NCBI GenBank assembly: GCA_018221285.1
Contig: JAAOYJ010000003.1
Location: 151,030-215,029, forward strand
Length of the DNA stretch: 64,000 nucleotides
DNA from: Candidatus Pacearchaeota archaeon
Lineage (GTDB): Archaea > Nanobdellota > Nanobdellia > Pacearchaeales > GW2011-AR1
Direction: 5' to 3'
Positions 27,739 to 37,048 of the stretch are shown here, in pieces (the stretch's first letter is position 1; each line of letters starts with the position of its first letter). Under the pieces are notes generated by a model. It saw only the letters and a program-made list of their open reading frames with translations. It searched no databases and was not told the DNA's origin. The translations under genes and the position numbers were made by a program.

Positions 27739-28221
27739 TTAGGGTCTCTCAAGAGGTTTAACAACATCCTTTCCAGTTGCCGAATTTTTTACTATCTCAA
27801 GATACCCTTTTTTTATCATTCCATCAACAATATTTTTGGACCATTTTTCAGTACCATCAATAGAAAGTTGGGCATTCTTAGCAATATCATTCCAATCCCA
27901 TTTTGGAGTTCTTCCAACTTCAAAAATTTCGCACATTACTTCTCCGAACCCTGCATCTTCCCCTTTAAATTCTCCTACCCAAATATGATCTTGTTTCTTG
28001 AATGTATATTTGATAGTGGTTTCTCTATCATGATATTGTTTGTTAAATCCCATTAATCCTTTAGATAAATCTAAAGTTCCTTTAATTTCAGAATGGCCAT
28101 AAGCATCATACATTTTTCCAACTAACCCATTATCTTTTTCATTATGTTGTAAATCATTCCCTACAAACGTCCCATTCCCTAAAATAGGTTGGACAAAAAC
28201 TTCTATCATGTCATATAACAT
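27739..28221 (-). CDS. hypothetical protein with C-terminal winged-helix-like region
   Basis: WNDIAKNAQLSIDGTEKWSKNIVDGMIKKGYLEIVK. Confidence 0.45.
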   Translation of the reverse strand: MLYDMIEVFVQPILGNGTFVGNDLQHNEKDNGLVGKMYDAYGHSEIKGTLDLSKGLMGFNKQYHDRETTIKYTFKKQDHIWVGEFKGEDAGFGEVMCEIFEVGRTPKWDWNDIAKNAQLSIDGTEKWSKNIVDGMIKKGYLEIVKNSATGKDVVKPLERP

Positions 28222-28345
28222 CTTAATATGAAATATAGAATCTTTTTAACTTTTATTATACTCCACCATCCACTAGAAAAAGTCTCTTGTTCTAACTAGA
28301 TATGTTAAAGCTTGCCTGATATTTAGATTATTAAAATAAGTTAAA

Positions 28346-28660
28346 TTATCCAAACAGAGCAGACAAGCCTTCAGCTGCAGCTTCCTTCTTTTCTTCTTTT
28401 GGTTTCTCTTCCTTCTTTTCTTCAGCAGCCGGAGCACTTCCAGCAGCCGGAGCAGCAGAAACCAAACTCGCGCTTTCCAATTCTTTCGCGATGTCAACAC
28501 CTTTCAAACTAGCAACAAGAGACTTGATCTTTGATTCCTCAGCCTCGCCACCAGCAGCCGCAACAACATCTTTTAGGCTTCCTTCACTAACTTCTTTTCC
28601 AAGTTTGTGCAACAAAAGCGCTGCGTATATGTTTTCCATTTTATTTGTTTTCCCCTTCAA
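28346..28660 (-). CDS. rpl12: ribosomal protein P1 (archaeal L12)
   Basis: MENIYAALLLHKLGKEVSE...AAEEKKEEKPKEEKKEAAAEGLSALFG; start likely at MENIY. Confidence 0.95.
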   Translation of the reverse strand: MKGKTNKMENIYAALLLHKLGKEVSEGSLKDVVAAAGGEAEESKIKSLVASLKGVDIAKELESASLVSAAPAAGSAPAAEEKKEEKPKEEKKEAAAEGLSALFG

Positions 28661-28973
28661 CGTTTAGTTGTTGAGTATTATAAATTGTATGATCTTTAAT
28701 CAAATCCTTTGCTCTATTAAGCATTATCTCTAACCTTGTAATATCATATTCTGATATAGTAATTAAACCATCTATAATACTTGCTCTTAATCCTCTAACT
28801 TCGTCAAAATCATCAGATTCTTTAAAAGCTTCAGTTAGTTTAGTGGCACAACTTATGTATGAATCTTTCCTTTTGCCCAGTTGTTTAATCTCTTTGTTTA
28901 ATCTCTCCAAAACTTCATCAAGATTAGTTACATCATTGAATAAGGGAGTGTCTAAATTTAATATCTTTCTCAT
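28641..28973 (-). CDS. hypothetical helical protein between uL10 and P1
   Basis: 110 aa, 4-nt overlap with uL10 stop. Confidence 0.6.
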   Translation of the reverse strand: MRKILNLDTPLFNDVTNLDEVLERLNKEIKQLGKRKDSYISCATKLTEAFKESDDFDEVRGLRASIIDGLITISEYDITRLEIMLNRAKDLIKDHTIYNTQQLNVEGENK

Positions 28974-29938
28974 TTCCCTTTCTCCCCATCTTTACTTTCC
29001 TCTTTATCATTAGCTTCGCCTGTCGGCTCAGATTGCTCAGAACTATTATCAGAAGAACTATCCTGTTCAACTGGTTTGTCTTCTTTTTCATTATCTACGT
29101 CTTTCTTATCTTCTGAAGCATCAGCTTCAGCTATTTTTTCTTTCTCCTCTTCTTTCTCCTCACCATCCTTAAACTTCTCCAAAGCCTTACCATGTCCACC
29201 AGCTTTACCAATCAAGAACTTAATCGTATCTTCTGTTGGATGTCCAATCTCAACTGCAAAAGGTAATGCTCTGCTGTGTGCCTCTTTAAGTTTCTCAAGA
29301 GTTCCTTCTCTGTCAACCTTTATCTCTGAATAAAACTTACCTTCTTGAGTATCAAAAGCAGAAAGAGGAATAAATCCAATTGAAAAAGGTTTGATATCCA
29401 ACTTACTCATTACATCTGCAACTGCCTGCGAAATTTTTCCACCTTCTTTGACAATAATTTTGCTCTGTATAATTTCTAGCTTACCATTTGTAACCTTTGT
29501 TTTTAGTCCAACAGCTCCTAATTCACTAATCGCAGGTCCGGGTACAAGCTCAGTCATCCCTGCCTCTACTTCAATATCTATTGGAGCTTCTTGACCAACC
29601 TTCGCTTTAGCAGGACTTTTAGTAGCCTCCAACTCCGAAGCAAGTTCAAAAGCCTCTGTATCAGAAAACAAAATCGCAACACTCTCTTGAAATTGTTCTT
29701 TAAGTTTTTCAACAACACCATTCCCAGAATTGTCTATTGCTCTAAACATTATGTTCTTTTTAGGAACTTTAACTACTGCCTTACCTCTAAGCTTCTTTGT
29801 AATCTCCTGAAACTGCGAACCCGGAATATTCTTAATAGACACAATTAAAATCGTCTTCTTACTTTTGATCAACTCTGCTAATTCTTTCACAGTGTTCTTC
29901 TTACTTTCAGGAATCGGATTTTGCCGTTTTGTCCTCAT
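28970..29938 (-). CDS. rplP0: ribosomal protein uL10 (P0) with modified acidic C-terminus
   Basis: Archaeal uL10 body; the C-terminus is an acidic tail shared with uS5/uL22 extensions. Confidence 0.94.
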   Translation of the reverse strand: MRTKRQNPIPESKKNTVKELAELIKSKKTILIVSIKNIPGSQFQEITKKLRGKAVVKVPKKNIMFRAIDNSGNGVVEKLKEQFQESVAILFSDTEAFELASELEATKSPAKAKVGQEAPIDIEVEAGMTELVPGPAISELGAVGLKTKVTNGKLEIIQSKIIVKEGGKISQAVADVMSKLDIKPFSIGFIPLSAFDTQEGKFYSEIKVDREGTLEKLKEAHSRALPFAVEIGHPTEDTIKFLIGKAGGHGKALEKFKDGEEKEEEKEKIAEADASEDKKDVDNEKEDKPVEQDSSSDNSSEQSEPTGEANDKEESKDGEKGK

Positions 29939-30564
29939 AACTTTATCCTCACAGGTTTAGTCATAGTGAATTTTAATCCAATATTTTTAATATTCTCTTT
30001 GTCCCTCGGCAATGCCTTAATAATTTCATTGTAGACAGATTCAACATTTTCAATAATTTTATCATCATCCATACTTTGCTTTCCAATCGCCAACTTCAGA
30101 CTGGCTTCCTTTGCCCTTAATTTTAGAGTGTTGTTTATCTTAACTTTTAGTTCACTTATTGTTTTATCATCTGCATTAAGTATAATTCCCATTTGTGGAG
30201 AAGGCATTTTCCCAGAAGGGCCTAAAACCCTCCCAAAAGTTGTAGCAACCTTCGGCATAACACTTCCCTGCGCAATAAAAAAATCATATTTTCTGACAAG
30301 CTTTTTCAGTTCCTGCTTCTTCGAGTATTTTTTGAATTGGTCCGGAGTAATTGTATCTACATTGGCGTTCTTAGATTCTAAAAACCCACAAATTTCTTTA
30401 TCCTTAATCTTATTCGGAACAGAAAGAAACAAATTCAAAGGCGTTTTCTTAACATCAAACTTCTGCAAATTCACAATCAAGTCTACTGACTGATCAAACT
30501 TTCTCTCCTTGCCTTTTCTCAATTCAGTTAGAGCCTTCTGCAATTGTTTTTTTAGTTCTGTCAT
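29935..30564 (-). CDS. rpl1: ribosomal protein uL1
   Basis: ATTFGRVLGPSGKMPSPQMGIIL, GKQSMDDDKIIENVESVYNEI. Confidence 0.95.
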   Translation of the reverse strand: MTELKKQLQKALTELRKGKERKFDQSVDLIVNLQKFDVKKTPLNLFLSVPNKIKDKEICGFLESKNANVDTITPDQFKKYSKKQELKKLVRKYDFFIAQGSVMPKVATTFGRVLGPSGKMPSPQMGIILNADDKTISELKVKINNTLKLRAKEASLKLAIGKQSMDDDKIIENVESVYNEIIKALPRDKENIKNIGLKFTMTKPVRIKL

Positions 30565-30576
30565 TTCTATAACCTC

Positions 30577-30622
30577 CTACATTATGCGTCATGAGTATAG
30601 AACATATCTCATCACGATGTAG
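30577..30622 (-). promoter_or_regulatory. leader hairpin upstream of uL1, overlapping the Shine-Dalgarno
   Basis: CTACAT...ATGTAG outer stem and CGTxATGAG/CTCATxACG inner stem; 3' arm runs into AGGAGG. Confidence 0.55.
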
Positions 30623-30689
30623 TTCATACGGTATTTTTCTGAGCTAAAAAGGATTTAAAAATGTTTTGAATCACAACAATCCTTAAATA

Positions 30690-31106
30690 ATGGATTGGTC
30701 CAACTTTTCTATGAATTTAAGAGATAAAGATCCTGGACCTGAAAAAGGAAATTGTATCTTAGTTGCAGAAAATCCTTTATCTTGGCATGGGGGATTATTA
30801 TTAACCCTCTTTAATGGATGGAGAGACCTCAATCGGCGAAGGCGCCTAAAAACCGGAGAGATAGTTATCTCACCAGACAATTCTTCAAAAAAAGACCATT
30901 ATTACTCTTCATTAACAAGAGTGATTTTCCCTATTGGGGTGGGGGGCAATCCAATACCTCTAATATCTGAGTGGGACGATATTACAGAAAATAATTGGAA
31001 CAAATATAATTGTAATCCTGCAGATTTTTATTTAGGATATGAAGAGATTAGTGGAGCCTTGGCGAAACTTCCAGGGTTTGAACGTTATTCTGGTTTATTC
31101 AAATAG
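30690..31106 (+). CDS. hypothetical protein
   Basis: 138 aa ORF. Confidence 0.5.
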   Translation: MDWSNFSMNLRDKDPGPEKGNCILVAENPLSWHGGLLLTLFNGWRDLNRRRRLKTGEIVISPDNSSKKDHYYSSLTRVIFPIGVGGNPIPLISEWDDITENNWNKYNCNPADFYLGYEEISGALAKLPGFERYSGLFK

Positions 31107-31145
31107 CACAACAATCTTTAAAAAATCCCAGATTCTTTTCTAATT

Positions 31146-31243
31146 ATGAAAATTAAACTCGCGACTTCGGGCAAAGTGCTGAAAAGAAGTCGCCCTTCAG
31201 CGCTTCGAGGAAGGAGCGCGAGGAAAACAAGGGGTTTCCTCGC
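31146..31243 (+). promoter_or_regulatory. structured leader: interleaved stems plus 9-bp hairpin abutting the start codon
   Basis: GCGACTTC(31161)/GAAGTCGC(31186), AGTGCTGAA(31175)/TTCAGCGCT(31196), GCGAGGAAA(31218)/TTTCCTCGC(31235). Confidence 0.55.
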
Positions 31244-31594
31244 ATGGAACTAGTAGCTTTACTATCAACAGGAAAAGGAACATGGGAACAAGTCTCAGGA
31301 CTTATGAATCATGGAGAATGGGATAAAGTTATTCTTTTAGGAGGAGACTTTGCAAAATCGTTCACGCATCAGAAAGATTTCGAATTCATAAACATCGACC
31401 TTGACAAAAAACTAAAACCATTGAAAGAAGAGTTCACAGAAAAATTAAAAGGAAAATTTCAAGGAATGGAAGTCGCATGTTCAATAGCATCTGGCGACGG
31501 TAAAGAACACATGGCATTGATATCTGCTTTAATCAACCTTCCAGTTGGAATAAGATTCGCAGCTTTAACACGTGAGGGAGTTATTGATTTGTAA
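31244..31594 (+). CDS. hypothetical protein
   Basis: MELVALLSTGKGTWEQVSGLMNHGEWDKVILLGGDF; CARF/Rossmann-like beginning (weak). Confidence 0.55.
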   Translation: MELVALLSTGKGTWEQVSGLMNHGEWDKVILLGGDFAKSFTHQKDFEFINIDLDKKLKPLKEEFTEKLKGKFQGMEVACSIASGDGKEHMALISALINLPVGIRFAALTREGVIDL

Positions 31595-31598
31595 TAAG

Positions 31599-31820
31599 AT
31601 GGGAATAGATTTTTTAGAAGTAATGAGAATGGCAGGGGAGATAAGGTATAATCCAGAAACATGTGGGGGATGCAAAACTATTCATAATTTATCTGACTCC
31701 CCTGTTTATCAAGTTTTTTTTGAACAACTTCCTGAACTCCCTTTAGATGTTCAAAGAGAACGTGCCGAAGGTCTAGAAAGAGACTATTGTTCTAAATGTA
31801 CTTTGGTCAAGAGTTCATAG
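31599..31820 (+). CDS. small CxxC protein, unknown function
   Basis: 73 aa with CGGC and CSKC pairs suggestive of a zinc site; start adjusted. Confidence 0.45.
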   Translation: MGIDFLEVMRMAGEIRYNPETCGGCKTIHNLSDSPVYQVFFEQLPELPLDVQRERAEGLERDYCSKCTLVKSS

Positions 31821-31942
31821 AAGATGATTTTTGAATTACTTGAATTATCCATTCTTGCTTTGTTATTAGGAATATTTGGAATGTTAAGAACAGAAAATTC
31901 TTTTGTAATAAAAATCGGTTGGAGAGATAATCATTAATAAAT

Positions 31943-32989
31943 CTAAAGCCCTTTAATCTTCAACTCTCCCCTATCTCTCCCAAGAACTAATACTCTACTC
32001 TCAATCTTCTCATCGAGAATTTTCATATCAACACCAATCAGATTCAACTCTTCAACAAGCTTCTTTGAAAATTCTCTCATGTCGTCGTGAGTTGGCATTC
32101 TATCATAACCAAGTCTTTCTCTAGCAAATCCAACACTCATGAATCCCTTCAACTCCACAAACATTGGATTTGATTTCTTAATCATTTCAGCATATTCTTC
32201 AAGATAGTCGTCTTTCATATTCAAATCTTTTACAAGATTCATTCTAAAGATGCCTCTTGTAGACATTCCAGGAGGAATGTCTCGGGGTACACCCTTGGGT
32301 GCTGTCCGGCAAGATAATTCTGCCATAAGTTCCAAAGTCTCATTCAACTTTTCCCAAGCATCTTCTTTTGAACTTCTATGAAACTTTATGTAAAGTTTTT
32401 TGTTCGGAGAATTAATAGAAACATAAAGCTGTGTCGGCAACTGTCCTTTTTCTTTGAGTTCTCTAAGCTTTTCAGGATAAAGCCCATTAGTAACAAGAAA
32501 ACTTGTCTTCCCTCTTTTATGAAGTTCTTCAATCAACCCTCCAAGTTTCTCATAAACTGTCGGCTCACCTGAAAGCGAAATCGCAAACTGCATTGGCTCT
32601 TGAGCCTCTGCCCATTTTTCTTGATTAGCCTTACTCAATTGTTTCTTATCACTCTTAGGATCAATCTTAAAACCCATCAACAATTTTCTCTGGGCTTGAA
32701 TGCATTTATCAATAATCTCAGACGGAGAATCAACCTCTCCCTTCAACTCATCCCCAATCGTACGCTCTATCGCCCTCCAACAATGCACGCACTTATTCGG
32801 ACACCACATCACAGCAGGAGTCATCTGACAACAAAGATGCGACTTAATACCATAAAACTGCTCCTTGTAACAAACCCCTTCATCCCTCAAGGACTTCTTA
32901 GTCCATCGACAAGTCTGCACAGCAGAATGCTTCCCAGCAATTTCATAATGTTGTTTCTTTAATAATTTCTTAACGTCATCTGGAATCAT
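31943..32989 (-). CDS. taw1: TYW1 / 4-demethylwyosine synthase (radical SAM)
   Basis: CCQMTPAVMWCPNKCVHCWRAIE radical SAM motif and tRNA-wybutosine synthase context; an insertion sits before RGIFRMNLVK. Confidence 0.92.
   Translation of the reverse strand: MIPDDVKKLLKKQHYEIAGKHSAVQTCRWTKKSLRDEGVCYKEQFYGIKSHLCCQMTPAVMWCPNKCVHCWRAIERTIGDELKGEVDSPSEIIDKCIQAQRKLLMGFKIDPKSDKKQLSKANQEKWAEAQEPMQFAISLSGEPTVYEKLGGLIEELHKRGKTSFLVTNGLYPEKLRELKEKGQLPTQLYVSINSPNKKLYIKFHRSSKEDAWEKLNETLELMAELSCRTAPKGVPRDIPPGMSTRGIFRMNLVKDLNMKDDYLEEYAEMIKKSNPMFVELKGFMSVGFARERLGYDRMPTHDDMREFSKKLVEELNLIGVDMKILDEKIESRVLVLGRDRGELKIKGL
32261..32302 (-). repeat. palindromic insertion related to the ribosomal protein repeat
   Basis: agacattcc-agga-ggaatgtct hairpin followed by cggggtacaccc-tt-gggtgc. 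Confidence 0.6.
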
Positions 32990-33066
32990 AGAAATAATGA
33001 CAAGAAAGAGATTTTAAAGTTTTGCTTGATAAGAAATTTTAAATAGGGGTTTCTTTTCTTGAAAAG

Positions 33067-33477
33067 ATGTTTGGGATGAAAGTTATTCGAGGACATCATG
33101 TAAGAGAATGGTATTTTGATTATTTACGTGTAGCAGAGGGGCTTCCACAGATTTTCCAATCCGATGATTTTAATCTCCTTATAACATTCCCTATCACAGT
33201 TGTGGATACAACAGATGATGCTTGTGGGAAATGTAGAGATTACCCTGCGATTAATTTTTGTAGGGGAGAAAAACTTAAGAGAGAAGATATAGAATCAAGA
33301 AGAATTCTTGGATTGGAGTTAAGAAAACCTTATGATGAAAAAGAAATACACACTTTATTTAGAAAAAGAAACTCTGTGGATGGAATCCTAAGAGGAAAGA
33401 TGTATGACCACGATTATCTTATACAACACTTCCTAAAAAAATCCTGCGGCCCACTTAACCATCAGAACAACAAATAA
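33067..33477 (+). CDS. hypothetical protein
   Basis: 136 aa with CGKC pair. Confidence 0.5.
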   Translation: MFGMKVIRGHHVREWYFDYLRVAEGLPQIFQSDDFNLLITFPITVVDTTDDACGKCRDYPAINFCRGEKLKREDIESRRILGLELRKPYDEKEIHTLFRKRNSVDGILRGKMYDHDYLIQHFLKKSCGPLNHQNNK

Positions 33478-34854
33478 GAATAATAGGAAATAAGTCATTA
33501 CGTCGAATAACTTCTTTGAGAATTTTCTTTTTCCAGTAATGCCTAAAAATGTCAAATAAAAGAATCTTCCTCCGTCGAGAAATCCAAGAGGCATCATATT
33601 GAACAGAGCTACGAGTATGTTAATTATAACAATCCACCATAGGAGATCCTTCACAAATAAACTCAAGTCATTTTTTGGCTCATAATAAACATGGGGTTTT
33701 GTATATGAAGGAAGAACACTCAAAACAGCTCCAACAAAACCTTTTCTCATTTCATCATAAAACCCAACCCCTATCCAGGGCTTTTCAGGATCCAAAGGAT
33801 TTTCTCCAAGAGTAATCATAAATTTCAATTCTCCTTCTCCCCTGATTGTAGTAATCTCTATCTGCTCTCCTGGAGAATATTTCCCAATTTCTTCTCCCAA
33901 TTGTTCAATACTCTCTATTTTAATTCCACCAATTTCTGTTATTATATCTCCCAAATCAACATTTATCGCAGGAGCATCATCATACAAAAATACCTCTTCG
34001 AGACCTTCCCCCTGCATTAATAAAATTTCTTTTGTTGTAATATAGTTTCTATCACCAACCTTGATTTTATTAAATCCTGTATCATTAAATAAATTCAAAA
34101 CATTTGTGTATGAAGGGTTAGTCAATTCAACACCATTAACAGAAGTAATATTCGCAATTCCAATCGGAGAATAAGAGTAGGTATCAAAAGCTACTCCCGA
34201 AGCTGCAAAGGTATATGTAAAAAACCAAAATAAGATTATGTAAAAAAGAATGGCAGTCAGCGTGTTTGCAAAAACTCCTGCAGATAAGATGCTCATTTGG
34301 TCAAACTTTTTGGTTTTTGTCATCTGCTTCTCGTCCTGTTCTACAAACGCTCCGAAAAGGGCAGGAAAATATTTCAAAAATGCAAACCCTGTCGATTTAA
34401 TCTTAATCCCAAATCTTCTTGCAAAAATTCCATGCGAAAGTTCGTGAACTGTAGCCACAATCAAAATAGAGACTATAAAATAGACAAAATAAAACGGGGG
34501 GAAAAAACTTTGTAGCCCAAACAACTTAGGGAAATAAGGAATCAGAGGAGCAATTGGAGGAGCTTTTATTATTCTTGCAATAGGAGAAGTAAGATAAAGG
34601 TAAACCGTCTGAACCATCAAAAAGAGAATACCCATCATCAAAACATATCCCCAACCAACAGAGATATAACTTAGAAACTTAAGAGTTTTCTTATATTTGC
34701 CCCCGATGTAATTAATTAGTTTTAATCCCCACGTTGTCATATATAGATAGAAAGGGCCATCCTTTGAAAGATTTTTCCTTTTCAAATAAAGGAACACTGC
34801 AGAGAATATAACAAACAATACTAACAATGTTAAATCATATACAATAAGGCTCAT
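33433..34854 (-). CDS. site-2 protease family (M50) metalloprotease with PDZ-like domain
   Basis: HELSHGIFARRFG zinc motif, multi-TM, NMMPLGFLDGGRFFYL. Confidence 0.9.
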   Translation of the reverse strand: MSLIVYDLTLLVLFVIFSAVFLYLKRKNLSKDGPFYLYMTTWGLKLINYIGGKYKKTLKFLSYISVGWGYVLMMGILFLMVQTVYLYLTSPIARIIKAPPIAPLIPYFPKLFGLQSFFPPFYFVYFIVSILIVATVHELSHGIFARRFGIKIKSTGFAFLKYFPALFGAFVEQDEKQMTKTKKFDQMSILSAGVFANTLTAILFYIILFWFFTYTFAASGVAFDTYSYSPIGIANITSVNGVELTNPSYTNVLNLFNDTGFNKIKVGDRNYITTKEILLMQGEGLEEVFLYDDAPAINVDLGDIITEIGGIKIESIEQLGEEIGKYSPGEQIEITTIRGEGELKFMITLGENPLDPEKPWIGVGFYDEMRKGFVGAVLSVLPSYTKPHVYYEPKNDLSLFVKDLLWWIVIINILVALFNMMPLGFLDGGRFFYLTFLGITGKRKFSKKLFDVMTYFLLFLFVVLMVKWAAGFF

Positions 34855-34887
34855 ATTAGTTAATAAGAACTTTAATTTAAAAATCTA

Positions 34888-35049
34888 TTACTTTTTCTTC
34901 AAAGGTCTAAATACCTTTTTCGCACACTTTCTACATCTGGCTTTTCCCTTAAGAATTTTTTGAGGATCTGATCTAACTTTAGTCTGACACTTTTTACATA
35001 CGAACATGTTTTTGAATAATCTATTTTGGGCCTCTGGTATTTTTGCCAT
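34888..35049 (-). CDS. rpl40e: ribosomal protein eL40 (not in ORF track)
   Basis: Read by eye: MAKIPEAQNRLFKNMFVCKKCQTKVRSDPQKILKGKARCRKCAKKVFRPLKKK. Confidence 0.93.
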   Translation of the reverse strand: MAKIPEAQNRLFKNMFVCKKCQTKVRSDPQKILKGKARCRKCAKKVFRPLKKK

Positions 35050-35086
35050 GATTAATTTAGAAAAAATGGGTATTTAAAATTAATCA

Positions 35087-35401
35087 TTAAAGTTTAGATA
35101 GGATTTTTTCTAGGTGTGGTTTGATTGTAGCAAACCCATTAGTATGGGTTGGATTGTATTCAATTACTTCTTTTGTTTCTAAATTTACTCTAACCATGCA
35201 AGGCATATCATACCATGAATCATAGAAGAATTCAATCCCCAATGTTTTAGGACTAAGATTCTTTTCTTCAACTCGGATATTCCCCTCTTTTGAGGAATAA
35301 GCCTCCGAGGGAGGAAACAACTCAACCATCTTTGGACCCAATTTACTTAGGAGATCTATACTTAATTGAGATATTTCTCCCATAAGATTATACTTAACCA
35401 T
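35087..35401 (-). CDS. hypothetical protein
   Basis: 104 aa ORF. Confidence 0.5.
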   Translation of the reverse strand: MVKYNLMGEISQLSIDLLSKLGPKMVELFPPSEAYSSKEGNIRVEEKNLSPKTLGIEFFYDSWYDMPCMVRVNLETKEVIEYNPTHTNGFATIKPHLEKILSKL

Positions 35402-35461
35402 AAGTGTTTATTTCCTACATCTTTTTAATAATTTCTATCCTTTAAAATATACTTCAGAACT

Positions 35462-35854
35462 CTACAACTTCCTTTTGATAATCTTCTGCCCCTCAATATC
35501 CCAATACTCGCAGTTTCCACTTTCTTCCAAATCATTAAAAACCTCTTCATCAGGACAATCAATCTCAAGTGTTTCGAAAGATTCCAAATCCATTACACTA
35601 GCCTTCTTATCAGCTTTTGATAATATTTGTGCCCTTCTTTTATCCACCAACGGAACTTCAAACCTTTCGTGCCCCGGAACAACAAATACTTTTTTGTTAG
35701 GAGAGATTAAACCTATCGCCTCAATCCTACATTTAGAATGTCCATGCTTACCTGTTTTACTTATGTCAATCTTCTTGACCACATATGATTGGCCATCTAG
35801 AATAATATTTGTCCCAATCCTTATTTCTGTCGCGTTGATTATTTTTAAAACCAT
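35462..35854 (-). CDS. eif5a: translation initiation factor aIF5A
   Basis: SKTGKHGHSK hypusination loop. Confidence 0.95.
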   Translation of the reverse strand: MVLKIINATEIRIGTNIILDGQSYVVKKIDISKTGKHGHSKCRIEAIGLISPNKKVFVVPGHERFEVPLVDKRRAQILSKADKKASVMDLESFETLEIDCPDEEVFNDLEESGNCEYWDIEGQKIIKRKL

Positions 35855-35884
35855 GACTTAAGAAAAAGAGATATGTTTATAAAA

Positions 35885-36169
35885 TTATCTGGTTGGTTTC
35901 ATGAATTTCGCATAACTGATTGCAAATGCATCTTCATGAGTTCCTTTATTTTCTAAAATCTCTCTTTTTGATTGAATAAGATAATAATTAAATTTATCTT
36001 TTCTTGCCAATCTTTCTAGTTTTTCCAATTCTTTATCTATCAAATCCTCACCAATGATGGGAACAGCCCTTAAGTAAGGAATGCCGATTATTTTAATGTT
36101 GGCTCCTTTCTCAGTCCGAGCAATGTATACTCCCTTAGAATTACTTATGATGTCTAATAGCAAAACCAT
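35885..36169 (-). CDS. hypothetical protein
   Basis: 94 aa ORF. Confidence 0.5.
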   Translation of the reverse strand: MVLLLDIISNSKGVYIARTEKGANIKIIGIPYLRAVPIIGEDLIDKELEKLERLARKDKFNYYLIQSKREILENKGTHEDAFAISYAKFMKPTR

Positions 36170-36250
36170 AATATTATCCCTCTCAGAGTTATTTAAACAT
36201 TATTACAATCTAACATAATTGTTATTTTCCCATTAATTACTTTCATCAAT

Positions 36251-36264
36251 CTCGCGTCAGCGAG
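36251..36264. repeat. CTCGC palindrome
   Basis: CTCGC-GTCA-GCGAG between TTAATTACTTTC and AAACTTTTAAAAA. Confidence 0.6.
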
Positions 36265-36304
36265 CAATATAAACTTTTAAAAACACTTCCTTAATTCTTC
36301 TTTC

Positions 36305-37048
36305 ATGAAACTAAAGAAAAAAGACTTTATTGAAATCGAATTCACAGGACGGGTTAAAGACGGAGAAATCTTCGATTCAAACATAAAAAAAGATCTAGAG
36401 AAAATTAATCAAGAAATTGATCCAAAACCATTTATATTCCCAATTGGCCAGGACATGTTTCTCAAAGGCATCGATGAGTTCTTAATTGGTAAGGAAATTG
36501 GAGAATACAAAATTGAACTTTCTGCAGAAAAAGCTTTTGGAAAACGAGACCCGAAGCTTATTCAGTTAATGCCTATAAGAGTTTTCAAAGAGCACAATAC
36601 AAACCCTGTGCCAGGAGTAATGTTCAACTTTGACGGAAGAATGGGAAAAGTCCTTTCAGTTTCAGGGGGGAGAATAAGGGTGGACTTCAATAATCCAATC
36701 GCAGGCAAGGACGTTGAGTATAAATTAAAAATCTTGAGAAAGGTCGACGACAAAAATGAGCAAGTAAAAGCACTAATAGATTTTTTATTTAGAAAAGATT
36801 TCAAGTTTGAGATTAAAGGTAAGAAATTATTGATGAATGTAGACAAGGGCTTCAAGCAGTTTGTTGAGATGTTCGCAGACAAATTCAAAGAGATTTTAGA
36901 ATTAGATCTAGAAGTTAAAGAAGAAGGAGAGGAAAATGAAATAATCCCTTCCGCAGAATCAATGAAAGATAAAGTCGACGAAAAGGTCGATGAGATGAAA
37001 GAGAGGATTGGAGAGAAAGAAAAAGGTGAAAAGAAGGATGAAAAGTAA
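36305..37048 (+). CDS. FKBP-type peptidyl-prolyl isomerase (SlyD-like)
   Basis: IEFTGRVKDGEIFDSN...GMFLKGIDEFLIGKEIGEYKIELSAEKAFGKRDPKLI. Confidence 0.9.
   Translation: MKLKKKDFIEIEFTGRVKDGEIFDSNIKKDLEKINQEIDPKPFIFPIGQDMFLKGIDEFLIGKEIGEYKIELSAEKAFGKRDPKLIQLMPIRVFKEHNTNPVPGVMFNFDGRMGKVLSVSGGRIRVDFNNPIAGKDVEYKLKILRKVDDKNEQVKALIDFLFRKDFKFEIKGKKLLMNVDKGFKQFVEMFADKFKEILELDLEVKEEGEENEIIPSAESMKDKVDEKVDEMKERIGEKEKGEKKDEK

Noticed and set aside
28346-28480. Acidic KEE-rich C-terminus of P1, considered as another copy of the shared tail module
   Set aside because: It is the normal archaeal P1 stalk C-terminus and lacks the IAEAD/SEPKGEAK signature.
31244-31594. Possible CARF-like sensor domain linking the small protein to defence
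   Set aside because: Only a weak N-terminal resemblance (ALLSTGKGTWEQV) and no CRISPR or defence genes nearby.
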